DNA of 13,770 nt from Gordonibacter faecis (GTDB lineage: Bacteria > Actinomycetota > Coriobacteriia > Coriobacteriales > Eggerthellaceae). The first letter of the stretch is position 1; each line of letters opens with the position of its first letter. The notes under the pieces were generated by a model. That model made no database searches, had not been told where the DNA came from, and saw nothing but the letters and a program-made list of their open reading frames with translations. This document shows positions 7,587 through 13,770 of the stretch, piece by piece. The DNA is taken from assembly GCF_030077735.1 (NCBI RefSeq), contig NZ_JASJEU010000017.1, positions 1-13,770 of the forward strand, read 5' to 3'. The translations under genes and the position numbers were made by a program.

Positions 7587-9614
7587 ATGGTGAAACTTCG
7601 AGGAAACCTTACTGAGAACATGGAGGCCAACGCCGGCAAGGTGCATTTCCGCCGGTGGAAGGCCATGAGCATCGGTTCGCGCATCTCGCTTATTGTGCTG
7701 GTACTGGTGGTAATGATTGCGGTGTTCGCCAACATTTTGGCGCCGCACAACCCGCTGGAAATTTTCACGGCACGCCAGGCACCTGACGCGCAGTTCTTGT
7801 TTGGCACCGACGACAAGGGCCGCGACGTGTTGTCGCGCATGATGTATGGCGCGCGCTACTCGCTCATCATTGGCCTGGGTGCAACCGCGTTTGCGCTGGT
7901 ATGCGGCTCCATTATTGGTGCCGTGGCCGCCGTCGCCCGCAAGTGGGTGTCGGAAGTTATCATGCGCATCTTGGACGTTATCATGTCCTTCCCGGGCATC
8001 GCGCTGGCCGCCACGTTCGTGCTGGTGTTCGGCAACTCCGTGCCCTCGCTCATCTTCGCAATTGGCTTTTTGTACATCCCACAGATTGCGCGTATCGTGC
8101 GCGCCAACGTGGTGAGCGAGTACAACCAGGACTACGTGCGCGCCGTGGTGGTTTCCGGCGCTCGCGCCCCGTGGATTCTCGTGAAGCACGTGGTGCGCAA
8201 CTGTATTGCGCCCGTTATGGTATTCACCATCGTGTTGGTGGCTGATGCTATCGTGTTCGAGGCGTCGCTGTCGTTCATCTCTGCTGGCATTCCGGAGCCC
8301 ACGCCTACCTGGGGCAACATTCTGTCTGATGCCCGCGGTGGCGTGCTGGCTGGTCGCTGGTGGCAGGCATTGTTCCCCGGCCTGGCTATCATGATTACCG
8401 TGCTTTGCCTGAACATTCTGTCCGAGGGCATCACCGACGCCATGGCCGCAGCGCCGAAGGCACCCGTGAAGGCCGACGACGCAGCGGTACGTGCGAACCG
8501 TGAAGCCGACAAGATGGTTGCCGACCCCACGCTGGCCTACGCAGCCCAGGCTGAAATGCTGGAGCAGCGCCTAGCCCAGTTGCAGGCCGTAGAAAAAACG
8601 CGCCACGACCGCTTCCCCGCCCGTACCGACGTGCCGCCCATTCTGGAAGTGAAGGACCTGTGCATCAAGTTCCCGCGTCATGGCGACGTGAACGTGGTTG
8701 ACCACGTGAGCTTTGTGGTGCGCCCGCGTCAGACCATGGGCCTCGTGGGTGAATCCGGCTGCGGCAAGTCCATCACCTCGCTTACCATCATGGGCCTGCT
8801 TGATCCGAAGGCCACCATCACCGGAGAGGTGCTCTACGACGGGCAGAACTTGCTTGCCATGAGCCAGCGCCAGCTGAATGAGTTGCGCGGCCGCGAGATT
8901 GCGATGATCTATCAGGACGCGCTGTCTTCGCTGAACCCGTCCATGCTGATTAAGGCCCAGATGAAGCAGCTCACCAAGCGCGGCGGCACCCGCAGCGCCG
9001 AGGAACTGCTTGAGTTGGTAGGCCTCGACCCGAAGCGCACACTGGACTCGTATCCGCACGAACTGTCCGGCGGCCAGCGCCAGCGCGTGCTTATTGCTAT
9101 GGCGTTGACGCGCGACCCAAAGGTTATCATTGCCGACGAGCCCACCACCGCCCTTGACGTGACGGTGCAGAAGCAGGTCATTGACCTGCTGAACAAGCTA
9201 CAGAAGGAACTGGGCTTCGCCATGGTGTTCGTGAGCCACGACCTGGCGCTGGTAGCCGAGGTGGCGAACTCCATCACGGTTATGTACGCTGGCCAGGTTG
9301 TGGAGCAAGGCCCGGTGACGGACATCCTGTGCCACCCGGTGCACGAGTACACGCGCGGCCTTCTGGGTTCGGTGCTGTCCATCGAAGCCGGCGGCGACCG
9401 CCTGCACCAGGTGCCCGGCAGCGTACCGTCGCCGAAGGACTTCCCCGAGGGCGACCGCTTCACGCCGCGCTCAAGCCACCCCGACAAGGTGTCGCAGCTG
9501 CGTCCCGTGTTGAAGCGCGTTTCCGACTCCGATCACTACTATGCCGAGCTGCCTGATAGCGAACTTAAGCGCCTCGACATTAAGCCCTACGTGCCAGGAG
9601 GTGCCATCATATGA
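7587..9614 (+). CDS. DppC permease - DppD ATPase fusion protein
   Basis: This 675-residue protein joins two subunits that are usually separate. Residues 1-285 form a DppC-type permease: a first helix at 33-53, FGTDDKGRDVLSR (72-84), and an EAA loop around 183-209 with VVSGARAPWILVKHVVRNCI. A charged, helical linker spans about 286-348. Residues 350-675 are an OppD/DppD ATPase with Walker A GESGCGKS (388-395), Q-loop Gln443, signature LSGGQRQR (493-500), Walker B VIIADEP (513-519) and switch His551. The C-terminal oligopeptide-ATPase tail (PGSVPSP, then GDRFTPRSS) has Asp623, Ser629 and Ser636 where many DppD proteins carry Fe-S cysteines. The start ATG at 7587 has only a weak upstream AGGA; ATG 7620 is an alternative. 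Similar permease/ATPase fusions are annotated in other actinobacteria, so fusion by sequencing error is unlikely. Confidence 0.93.
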   Translation: MVKLRGNLTENMEANAGKVHFRRWKAMSIGSRISLIVLVLVVMIAVFANILAPHNPLEIFTARQAPDAQFLFGTDDKGRDVLSRMMYGARYSLIIGLGATAFALVCGSIIGAVAAVARKWVSEVIMRILDVIMSFPGIALAATFVLVFGNSVPSLIFAIGFLYIPQIARIVRANVVSEYNQDYVRAVVVSGARAPWILVKHVVRNCIAPVMVFTIVLVADAIVFEASLSFISAGIPEPTPTWGNILSDARGGVLAGRWWQALFPGLAIMITVLCLNILSEGITDAMAAAPKAPVKADDAAVRANREADKMVADPTLAYAAQAEMLEQRLAQLQAVEKTRHDRFPARTDVPPILEVKDLCIKFPRHGDVNVVDHVSFVVRPRQTMGLVGESGCGKSITSLTIMGLLDPKATITGEVLYDGQNLLAMSQRQLNELRGREIAMIYQDALSSLNPSMLIKAQMKQLTKRGGTRSAEELLELVGLDPKRTLDSYPHELSGGQRQRVLIAMALTRDPKVIIADEPTTALDVTVQKQVIDLLNKLQKELGFAMVFVSHDLALVAEVANSITVMYAGQVVEQGPVTDILCHPVHEYTRGLLGSVLSIEAGGDRLHQVPGSVPSPKDFPEGDRFTPRSSHPDKVSQLRPVLKRVSDSDHYYAELPDSELKRLDIKPYVPGGAII

Positions 9615-10489
9615 GCCAGGAGACCGTAAACGGGGTCATCGACAACGCCGCTACTACGGCGGCAGTCGATGGCGAACCCGAGCCCATCATTTTCCTTGAC
9701 GACATTAGCGTGACGTTCAAGACGCGCACCGGCTCTATCCTGCACCCGAACCGCGTGCAGGCCGTGCGCGGGCTCACGTTGAAGCTGATGCCCGGCATGA
9801 CACTGGGTATTGTGGGCGAATCCGGCTGCGGCAAGTCCACCACCGCAAACGTCATGTGCGGTTTGCAGGCGCCCACGTCGGGCAAGGTGTTCTTCAAGGG
9901 TCGCGACGTGACGAAGCGCACGGCCGAGATGCGCCGCGTTATCGGCCGCGTGATTTCGGTGGTGTTCCAGGATCCGGCGACGGCCCTGAACGCCCGCATG
10001 ACCGTGCACGACCAGCTGCTTGACCCGCTGAAGGTGCACAAGATTGGCGACAAGACCTCGCGCGAGCAGCGTGTGCTGGAACTGATTGAGATGGTGGGCC
10101 TGCCGAACTCCGTGCTGGAGGCGCTGCCGGGCCAGCTGTCTGGTGGCCAGCGCCAGCGTGTTGCTATCGCGCGCGCGTTGTCGCTGTCGCCCGACGCTAT
10201 TATTGCTGACGAGCCCACCAGCGCTTTGGACGTGTCCGTGCGCGCACAGATTTTGAACCTGCTGATGGATTTGAAGCGTGACCTGGGACTGTCGATGGTG
10301 TTCATCAGCCACGACATTCAAACCGTGCGCTACATTTCCGACCGCATTGTGGTGATGAATGCCGGCCAGGCTGTGGAGCGCGGCACACCTGATCAGCTGT
10401 TCACGAACCCGAAGGACGACTACACGAAGTTGCTTTTAGGTGCGGCACCTTCGCTTCTGCATCCGGAGCTTGCGGCGTTCGCCGAGTAG
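9611..10489 (+). CDS. DppF/OppF-type ABC transporter ATPase
   Basis: This is the second nucleotide-binding subunit, 292 residues, predicted to pair with the ATPase half of the fusion protein and drive import. It has Walker A GESGCGKS (69-76), Q-loop Gln120 (VFQDP), signature LSGGQRQR (176-183), Walker B AIIADEP (196-202), D-loop SALD and switch His234. It ends soon after the core ATPase fold, near YTKLLLGAAP, so it lacks the long C-terminal tail of many OppF proteins. The ATG overlaps the stop of the fusion gene (ATGA), and a perfect AGGAGGT ribosome site (9596-9602) lies 8 nt upstream, indicating tight translational coupling. It is followed by a strong terminator. Confidence 0.94.
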   Translation: MSQETVNGVIDNAATTAAVDGEPEPIIFLDDISVTFKTRTGSILHPNRVQAVRGLTLKLMPGMTLGIVGESGCGKSTTANVMCGLQAPTSGKVFFKGRDVTKRTAEMRRVIGRVISVVFQDPATALNARMTVHDQLLDPLKVHKIGDKTSREQRVLELIEMVGLPNSVLEALPGQLSGGQRQRVAIARALSLSPDAIIADEPTSALDVSVRAQILNLLMDLKRDLGLSMVFISHDIQTVRYISDRIVVMNAGQAVERGTPDQLFTNPKDDYTKLLLGAAPSLLHPELAAFAE

Positions 10490-10545
10490 GTGTTGGCTGG
10501 TGTGCGCACGCGTGGCGCGCACCGTGGACGCTCGTTAGTTTGACC

Positions 10546-10582
10546 GCGCCCGGCCCCGTAAGGGTGGCCGGGCGCTTTCTTT
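10546..10582 (+). terminator. Intrinsic terminator of the transporter operon
   Basis: A perfect 10-bp GC stem GCGCCCGGCC/GGCCGGGCGC with a 10-nt loop is followed by TTTCTTT. It starts about 57 nt after the DppF-type stop codon. It separates the transport genes from the catabolic genes, which then need read-through or their own promoter. Confidence 0.88.
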
Positions 10583-10603
10583 ATGGTGACCTGCCCTCTT
10601 GCG

Positions 10604-10632
10604 TTGACGAACGCCGAGGAGCACACTACCCT
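10604..10632 (+). promoter_or_regulatory. Candidate promoter of the aldolase-kinase-epimerase operon
   Basis: TTGACG (10604-10609) is followed after exactly 17 nt by TACCCT (10627-10632), which fits the TAnnnT form common in GC-rich actinobacteria. It lies just past the preceding terminator and about 40 nt before the aldolase start, which is the expected place. Confidence 0.5.
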
Positions 10633-10673
10633 TTTACCGTTTGGAATCAGACCTGAAAAGAGGCTAAGGACCC

Positions 10674-11618
10674 ATGACCGATTCACCGTTTCGCGGAGTT
10701 ATTCCGCCGGTTGTTATCCCGCTGACCGAGAAGCGCCAGCTTGACCTGGAGGCGCTTGAGCGCACTATCAACCGCATGATCAACGCAGGCGTTGACGGCC
10801 TGTTCTTCCTGGGCTCGTCGGGCGAGGTGGCGTTCCTCACCGACGCGCAGCGCTACCACGTGCTGCAAGAGGCCATCGCCATGGTGCACGGCCGCGTACC
10901 CGTGATGGCGGGCATCATCGACATGGAGACCATGCGCGTGGTTGACCAGGCCAAGCGCGCGACTGGCTACGGCGTGGACGCACTGGTGGCCACGGCCCCC
11001 TTCTACGCGCTGGGCGGCCCGAAGGAAGTTGAGCGTCACTTCCGCGCCATTCGCGAATACACCGACCTGCCGCTGTTCGCCTACGACCTGCCTGCGTGCG
11101 TGCACACCAAGCTTGACCCCACCATGCTGGTGCGTCTCGGCGAAGACGGCGTGCTGCAAGGCGTGAAGGACTCGTCGGGCGACGACGTGTCGTTCCGCTG
11201 GCTCATGCTGCAAAACGAGGACGCGGGACACCCACTGCAGCTTTTGACCGGCCACGAGGTAGTGGTTGACGGTGCGTATCTGGGCGGCGCGGACGGATCC
11301 GTCCCCGGCTTGGCGAACATCGACCCGGAAAGCTATGTGGAGCAGTGGAAGGCCGCGCAGGCTGGCGACTGGGAACGTGTGCGCGACATCCAGAATCACC
11401 TGGCCCGCCTCATGTTCGTGACGCGCGAGGTGAAAGCCACCGTGGGCTTCGGCGCGGGCGTGGGCGCGTTCAAGACGGCGCTGTGGCAGTTGGGCGTGTT
11501 CAATACGAACCAGATGCGCGAGCCCGTGGAACCACTTGAGGGCGAGGACGTGGATCACATCGTTGAGGTGCTGAAGCGCGCGGGGCTGATGGACGCCGAC
11601 GCGCCGACGCGCCGCTAG
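10674..11618 (+). CDS. nanA: N-acetylneuraminate lyase-like aldolase (DapA/NanA family)
   Basis: This class I aldolase of the dihydrodipicolinate synthase/N-acetylneuraminate lyase family has 314 residues, a normal TIM-barrel length. The proposed reaction is sialic acid to ManNAc plus pyruvate, in the cytoplasm. Visible motifs are GSSGE (47-51), the catalytic tyrosine Tyr137 (FAYDLP) and the Schiff-base lysine Lys165 (GVKDSSGD), at the same numbers as in E. coli NanA. The pocket differs from classical NanA: GST is GSS, KxT is KDS, and the sugar-binding GYDE segment reads GHEV (193-196). It could therefore be a sialidase-pathway lyase with altered preference or another 2-keto acid aldolase. 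The kinase and NanE next to it favour the sialic-acid role. AAGGA (10666-10670) lies only 3 nt before the ATG; AGAGG further upstream may help. It is the first gene of a three-gene operon. Confidence 0.75.
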   Translation: MTDSPFRGVIPPVVIPLTEKRQLDLEALERTINRMINAGVDGLFFLGSSGEVAFLTDAQRYHVLQEAIAMVHGRVPVMAGIIDMETMRVVDQAKRATGYGVDALVATAPFYALGGPKEVERHFRAIREYTDLPLFAYDLPACVHTKLDPTMLVRLGEDGVLQGVKDSSGDDVSFRWLMLQNEDAGHPLQLLTGHEVVVDGAYLGGADGSVPGLANIDPESYVEQWKAAQAGDWERVRDIQNHLARLMFVTREVKATVGFGAGVGAFKTALWQLGVFNTNQMREPVEPLEGEDVDHIVEVLKRAGLMDADAPTRR

Positions 11619-11627
11619 GACGCGGTT

Positions 11628-12617
11628 GTGAGCGACGTGCAGGTAGTGGACGCCGAGCGCGCCGGGGGGTTTCCCTGCGTGGTGGCCGCTTTGGATGTGG
11701 GCGGCACCAAGATTGCGGGGGCGCTGGTGCGCTATGCGGCTTCTGACACCGCGCCGGTGGTGGAGGCGCGGCGTGCTGTGCCAACCAAGGCTGCGCGCGG
11801 CGGGGCTGCGGTGCTGGAGACGCTGAGTGCGCTGGCAGGTGAGCTTGTTGCGGCTGGTGCTACGGATGGCCAGGCTGTGGTAGGCGTGGGCGTGGGCACG
11901 GCCGGGCGCGTGGATGCGCGCACGGGTTCCATTGCGTACGCGAACGAGATTATGCCTGGTTGGACGGGGCAGCCCGTGGCGGCGCACCTGCGCGAGGTGC
12001 TGGGCTTACCAGTGGCCGTGCTGAACGACGTGCAGGCGCACGCGCTGGGCGAGGCCCGTTGGGGCGCGGCACAGGGGGCGGACACCTGCCTCATGGTGGC
12101 CGCAGGCACCGGCCTTGGTGGCGCTATCATTGCGCATGGGCGCGTGCTGCGCGGCGCGCATGGGTTCGCTGGTGAGGTGGGCCACACGCTCTCCCCCGAC
12201 GCGGCGGGCGTGCGCTGCGTGTGTGGCGGCACGAGCCACTTAGAATCGGTGGCCTCGGGAAGCGGCATTGAGGAACGCTACCGTGCGGCTGGTGGCGAGG
12301 CGCTTTCGGGCGCTGAGATTGCCGAGCGCGCGGCGGCGGGCGACGAGCTGGCGCGCCAGGTGATTGAGTTGGCCGGAAGCAGCTTGGGCGAGGCTATTGC
12401 AGGCTGGGCCAGCATGTTGGACCCGGAACTGGTTGTGCTGGCTGGCTCGGTGCTGAACGCGGGTCCGTTGTGGCGCGACGCCCTGCATGAAGGTTACGCG
12501 CGGCAGACGCCGGAAACCTTGCGCTCGCTTCCCCTGGTGGATGCGCAGCTCAAGGGCGATGCGCCACTCATTGGCGCAGCTGAGAACCTGTTAGACTTTC
12601 TCGGGGCGCGCGACTAG
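11628..12617 (+). CDS. nanK: ROK-family sugar kinase, probable N-acetylmannosamine kinase
   Basis: This is a ROK kinase of 329 residues, proposed to phosphorylate ManNAc at C6 with ATP. The phosphate-binding motif is LDVGGTK (22-28), the catalytic base is Asp134 (VLNDVQAHAL), the second phosphate loop is AAGTGLGGA (158-166), and the sugar-binding segment is GEVGHT (182-187). The zinc motif is unusual: after His186 come C197 and C199, but the usual CxCGxxGCxE reads CVCGGTSHLE, putting His204 where the third cysteine normally lies. The start is GTG 11628, 9 nt after the aldolase stop, with an AGGA overlapping that stop region. Without its neighbours it could equally be a glucokinase or an N-acetylglucosamine kinase. 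The nanE gene next to it favours NanK. Confidence 0.8.
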   Translation: MSDVQVVDAERAGGFPCVVAALDVGGTKIAGALVRYAASDTAPVVEARRAVPTKAARGGAAVLETLSALAGELVAAGATDGQAVVGVGVGTAGRVDARTGSIAYANEIMPGWTGQPVAAHLREVLGLPVAVLNDVQAHALGEARWGAAQGADTCLMVAAGTGLGGAIIAHGRVLRGAHGFAGEVGHTLSPDAAGVRCVCGGTSHLESVASGSGIEERYRAAGGEALSGAEIAERAAAGDELARQVIELAGSSLGEAIAGWASMLDPELVVLAGSVLNAGPLWRDALHEGYARQTPETLRSLPLVDAQLKGDAPLIGAAENLLDFLGARD

Positions 12618-12652
12618 CGCCGCACCCCGTCATGTTCACGAAAGAAGGAAGT

Positions 12653-13327
12653 ATGGCTGTCGACCCCCTGATCCAACGCCTTAAGGGCACGCTTATTGTG
12701 AGCTGCCAGGCTTACCCGGGTGAGCCGCTGCGCCACCCCGAGACCATGGCGCAGATGGCGCGCGCGGCTGAACTGGGCGGCGCCTCCGCCATCCGCTGCC
12801 AGGGGCTGGCGGACATCGCGGCCATCAAGGGGCGCGTGGATATTCCGGTTTTTGGCCTTTGGAAAGAGGGGCACGAGGGCGTTTACATCACGCCTACGCT
12901 GCGCCACGCGCGCGCCTGTATCTCGGCCGGCGCCGACGTGGTGGCGCTTGACGCCACTGCACGCCCCCGCCCCGACGGGCGCACGTTCGAGGAAACCGTT
13001 GAGGCACTGCGCGGCGAAACCCTGATCATGGCCGACTGCGCCTGTATGGACGACGTGAAGCGCGCGCTTGCGTGCGGCGTTGACATCGTGTCCACCACCC
13101 TTGCAGGCTACACGAACGACCGCCCCAAAACCGAAGGCCCCGACCTGGAATTCCTGCGCGAAGCTGTTGCGGCTGCGGGCGAAGTCCCCGTGTTCTGCGA
13201 AGGCCGCATCCACAACTTGGCTGACGCACGCGCGGCCATGGACGCCGGCGCTTTCGCCATTGTAGTAGGGACGGCTATTACGCACCCGACGTCCATCACC
13301 TCCTGGTTCGCGGGGGCTATCGGGTAG
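12653..13327 (+). CDS. nanE: N-acylglucosamine-6-phosphate 2-epimerase
   Basis: NanE converts ManNAc-6-phosphate to GlcNAc-6-phosphate, the last step specific to sialic-acid breakdown. The protein has 224 residues, typical for the family, and is a TIM barrel. It shows LIVSCQA (14-20), the proposed catalytic lysine Lys71 (FGLWKEG), DATARPRP (100-107), MADCA (126-130), STTLAGYT (147-154), the acidic catalytic residue Glu183 (FCEGR) and VVGTAIT (204-210). I chose ATG 12653 over an in-frame ATG at 12632, because GAAGGAAG lies just upstream of 12653 and nothing like a ribosome site precedes 12632. The gap from the kinase is 35 nt. This is the most specific marker in the cluster and anchors the amino-sugar interpretation. 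Confidence 0.93.
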   Translation: MAVDPLIQRLKGTLIVSCQAYPGEPLRHPETMAQMARAAELGGASAIRCQGLADIAAIKGRVDIPVFGLWKEGHEGVYITPTLRHARACISAGADVVALDATARPRPDGRTFEETVEALRGETLIMADCACMDDVKRALACGVDIVSTTLAGYTNDRPKTEGPDLEFLREAVAAAGEVPVFCEGRIHNLADARAAMDAGAFAIVVGTAITHPTSITSWFAGAIG

Positions 13328-13357
13328 GAAGGTGCAAGCTGGAGGACGCGCGCAAAT

Positions 13358-13452
13358 ACAAAGTGTGACGCGCTAACGCGCTACCTAATACGCCATAAAT
13401 TTTACAAATTCCCAACGTTACGCCGCGGGCTGACTGTCTTGAAGGCGCAACC
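13358..13452 (+). repeat. Unrecognised dispersed repeat, copy 3
   Basis: This copy begins ACAAAGTGTGACGCGCT, identical for 17 nt to the inverted copy at 402-495. It continues with CGCGCTACCTAATACGCCAT, an AT-rich spacer, and then CGCGGGCTGACTG and CTTGAAGGCGC. It starts 31 nt after the nanE stop codon in the sense direction, so it would be transcribed as part of the nanE 3' untranslated region. A small stem CCTTT/AAAGG follows at 13451-13463. Confidence 0.75.
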
Positions 13453-13550
13453 TTTATTAAAGGAAGAATCCCCAGGTCAAAGTAGGGGCGATTCACGAAT
13501 CGCCCTTTCCGCCGAAGGCGGAGCACTCGATTATCACCCCAGTTACATGT

Positions 13551-13594
13551 TTCGCACAAACTTCCATTCTTGGTTTGCGGCGGCCATCGGCTAG
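13551..13594 (+). pseudogene. Decayed remnant of a second nanE 3' end
   Basis: The last 24 nt (13571-13594) match the final 24 nt of nanE (13304-13327) at 20 positions and encode W-F-A-A-A-I-G-stop, against W-F-A-G-A-I-G-stop in nanE. Three of the four differences are synonymous (TTC/TTT, GCT/GCC, GGG/GGC). Further upstream CGCAC and TCCAT can also be aligned to nanE, with small deletions that break the frame. This suggests the tail of a diverged nanE homologue rather than a fresh duplication. Only about 44 nt remain, so this is a fossil with no function of its own. Confidence 0.55.
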
Positions 13595-13661
13595 AAGAAG
13601 GGATTCGACCTGTCCGGCTGGGGGGGTTTGGGAGGGTTCTTGGCGCGCCGCTCCGCTGCTC

Positions 13662-13697
13662 AAACGTCCTTCCGCGCTTTGCGCGGAAGGACGTTTT
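13662..13697 (+). terminator. Long perfect hairpin, probable terminator
   Basis: A perfect 16-bp stem (AAACGTCCTTCCGCGC and its complement) with a TTT loop ends in a short run of four T. The A-run on the left side could also act on the opposite strand. It may end the nanE operon transcript about 335 nt after the nanE stop, or serve a gene beyond the right edge. Confidence 0.55.
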
Positions 13698-13770
13698 CGT
13701 GCGCTGCGCTCCTTCATGCTTTAGCATGCGCCCTTCGGGCGCGAAGAAGACAGTGTTCAGAAGCGCCAAG

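Larger units (their letters stand above)
13328..13770. other. Non-coding hairpin-rich region after nanE
   Basis: No real gene is seen in these 443 nt. A long open frame on the minus strand runs through hairpins and the repeat and into the nanE end, has a biased composition and no ribosome site, and I reject it. The region holds the third copy of the dispersed repeat and the nanE remnant. It also has perfect hairpins GGGCGATTC/GAATCGCCC (13486-13505), CCGCC/GGCGG (13509-13521), CATGC/GCATG (13715-13728) and GCGCCC/GGGCGC (13728-13742), and a 16-bp hairpin described separately. Confidence 0.7.

Noticed and set aside
6638..7840. Minus-strand open frame of 400 codons opposite the permease genes
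   Set aside because: It is antisense to a permease and the start of the fusion gene, with a His-rich biased translation and no domain.
4398..10638. TTACC/GGTAA half-sites near all three candidate promoters as a shared regulon motif
   Set aside because: Five-base motifs are too frequent to support this; only the dyad at 4594-4611 is kept, at low confidence.
10674..11618. Dihydrodipicolinate synthase (dapA) for lysine biosynthesis
   Set aside because: The family cannot be excluded by fold, but the neighbours are a ROK kinase and NanE, and the active-site segment FAYDLPACV with KDSSGD is closer in context to sugar aldolases than to the YNVPxRT/KEAxG pattern of DapA.
10683..11987. Minus-strand open frame of 434 codons across the aldolase and kinase genes
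   Set aside because: It is a shadow of two well-supported plus-strand genes, with a His/Arg-rich composition and no motif. It also spans the junction of two genes.
13317..13769. Minus-strand 150-codon open frame in the right-hand region
   Set aside because: It runs through hairpins, the dispersed repeat and the nanE remnant into the nanE end. There is no ribosome site and the composition is non-protein-like.

Overview
The window looks like a chromosomal segment of a GC-rich, anaerobic Gram-positive actinobacterium. A gut-type member of the Coriobacteriia (Eggerthellaceae or relatives) is my best guess. The reasons are the single-chain pyruvate:ferredoxin oxidoreductase (PFOR), Tat-type lipoprotein export, GTG starts, strong G/C third-position bias and a peptide-type ABC transporter with a permease-ATPase fusion. 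The lineage is an inference; there is no rRNA or tRNA gene to fix it.

Layout, left to right. Positions 1-526 are non-coding and crowded with short perfect hairpins. They also hold two inverted copies (172-265 on +, 402-495 on -) of a repeat of about 95 nt that I do not recognise. A strong bidirectional terminator (527-560) closes nifJ, the 1180-residue PFOR on the minus strand (580-4122). A divergent intergenic region of about 600 nt (4123-4727) carries candidate promoters for nifJ and for the rightward transport genes, plus two inverted repeats that could be operators. On the plus strand follow a Tat-exported substrate-binding lipoprotein (4728-6344), a terminator-like hairpin (6380-6409), a DppB-type permease (6626-7582), a DppC-DppD permease-ATPase fusion (7587-9614) and a DppF-type ATPase (9611-10489) that overlaps the fusion by 4 bp. 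After a second terminator (10546-10582) and a promoter-like sequence, a three-gene block encodes a NanA/DapA-family aldolase (10674-11618), a ROK sugar kinase (11628-12617) and NanE epimerase (12653-13327). The last 443 nt are again non-coding, with a third copy of the repeat (13358-13452), more perfect hairpins and a short decayed remnant of a second nanE 3' end (about 13551-13594).

How it fits together. The aldolase, kinase and NanE epimerase match the standard route sialic acid -> N-acetylmannosamine (ManNAc) + pyruvate -> ManNAc-6-P -> GlcNAc-6-P. The adjacent ABC system belongs to the peptide-transporter family, which is known to include sialic-acid importers. I therefore read the locus as a sialic-acid (or closely related acylated amino sugar) uptake and catabolism cluster beside PFOR, which would oxidise the pyruvate released by the aldolase. 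No sialidase, nagA, nagB or regulator gene lies in the window. Only the epimerase is specific enough to name firmly; the transporter substrate is inferred from context.

The points most worth a second look are the unrecognised three-copy repeat that brackets the locus, the nanE tail remnant whose differences from nanE are mostly synonymous, the altered zinc motif in the ROK kinase, the diverged substrate pocket of the aldolase, and the loss of the Fe-S cysteines in the fused ATPase.
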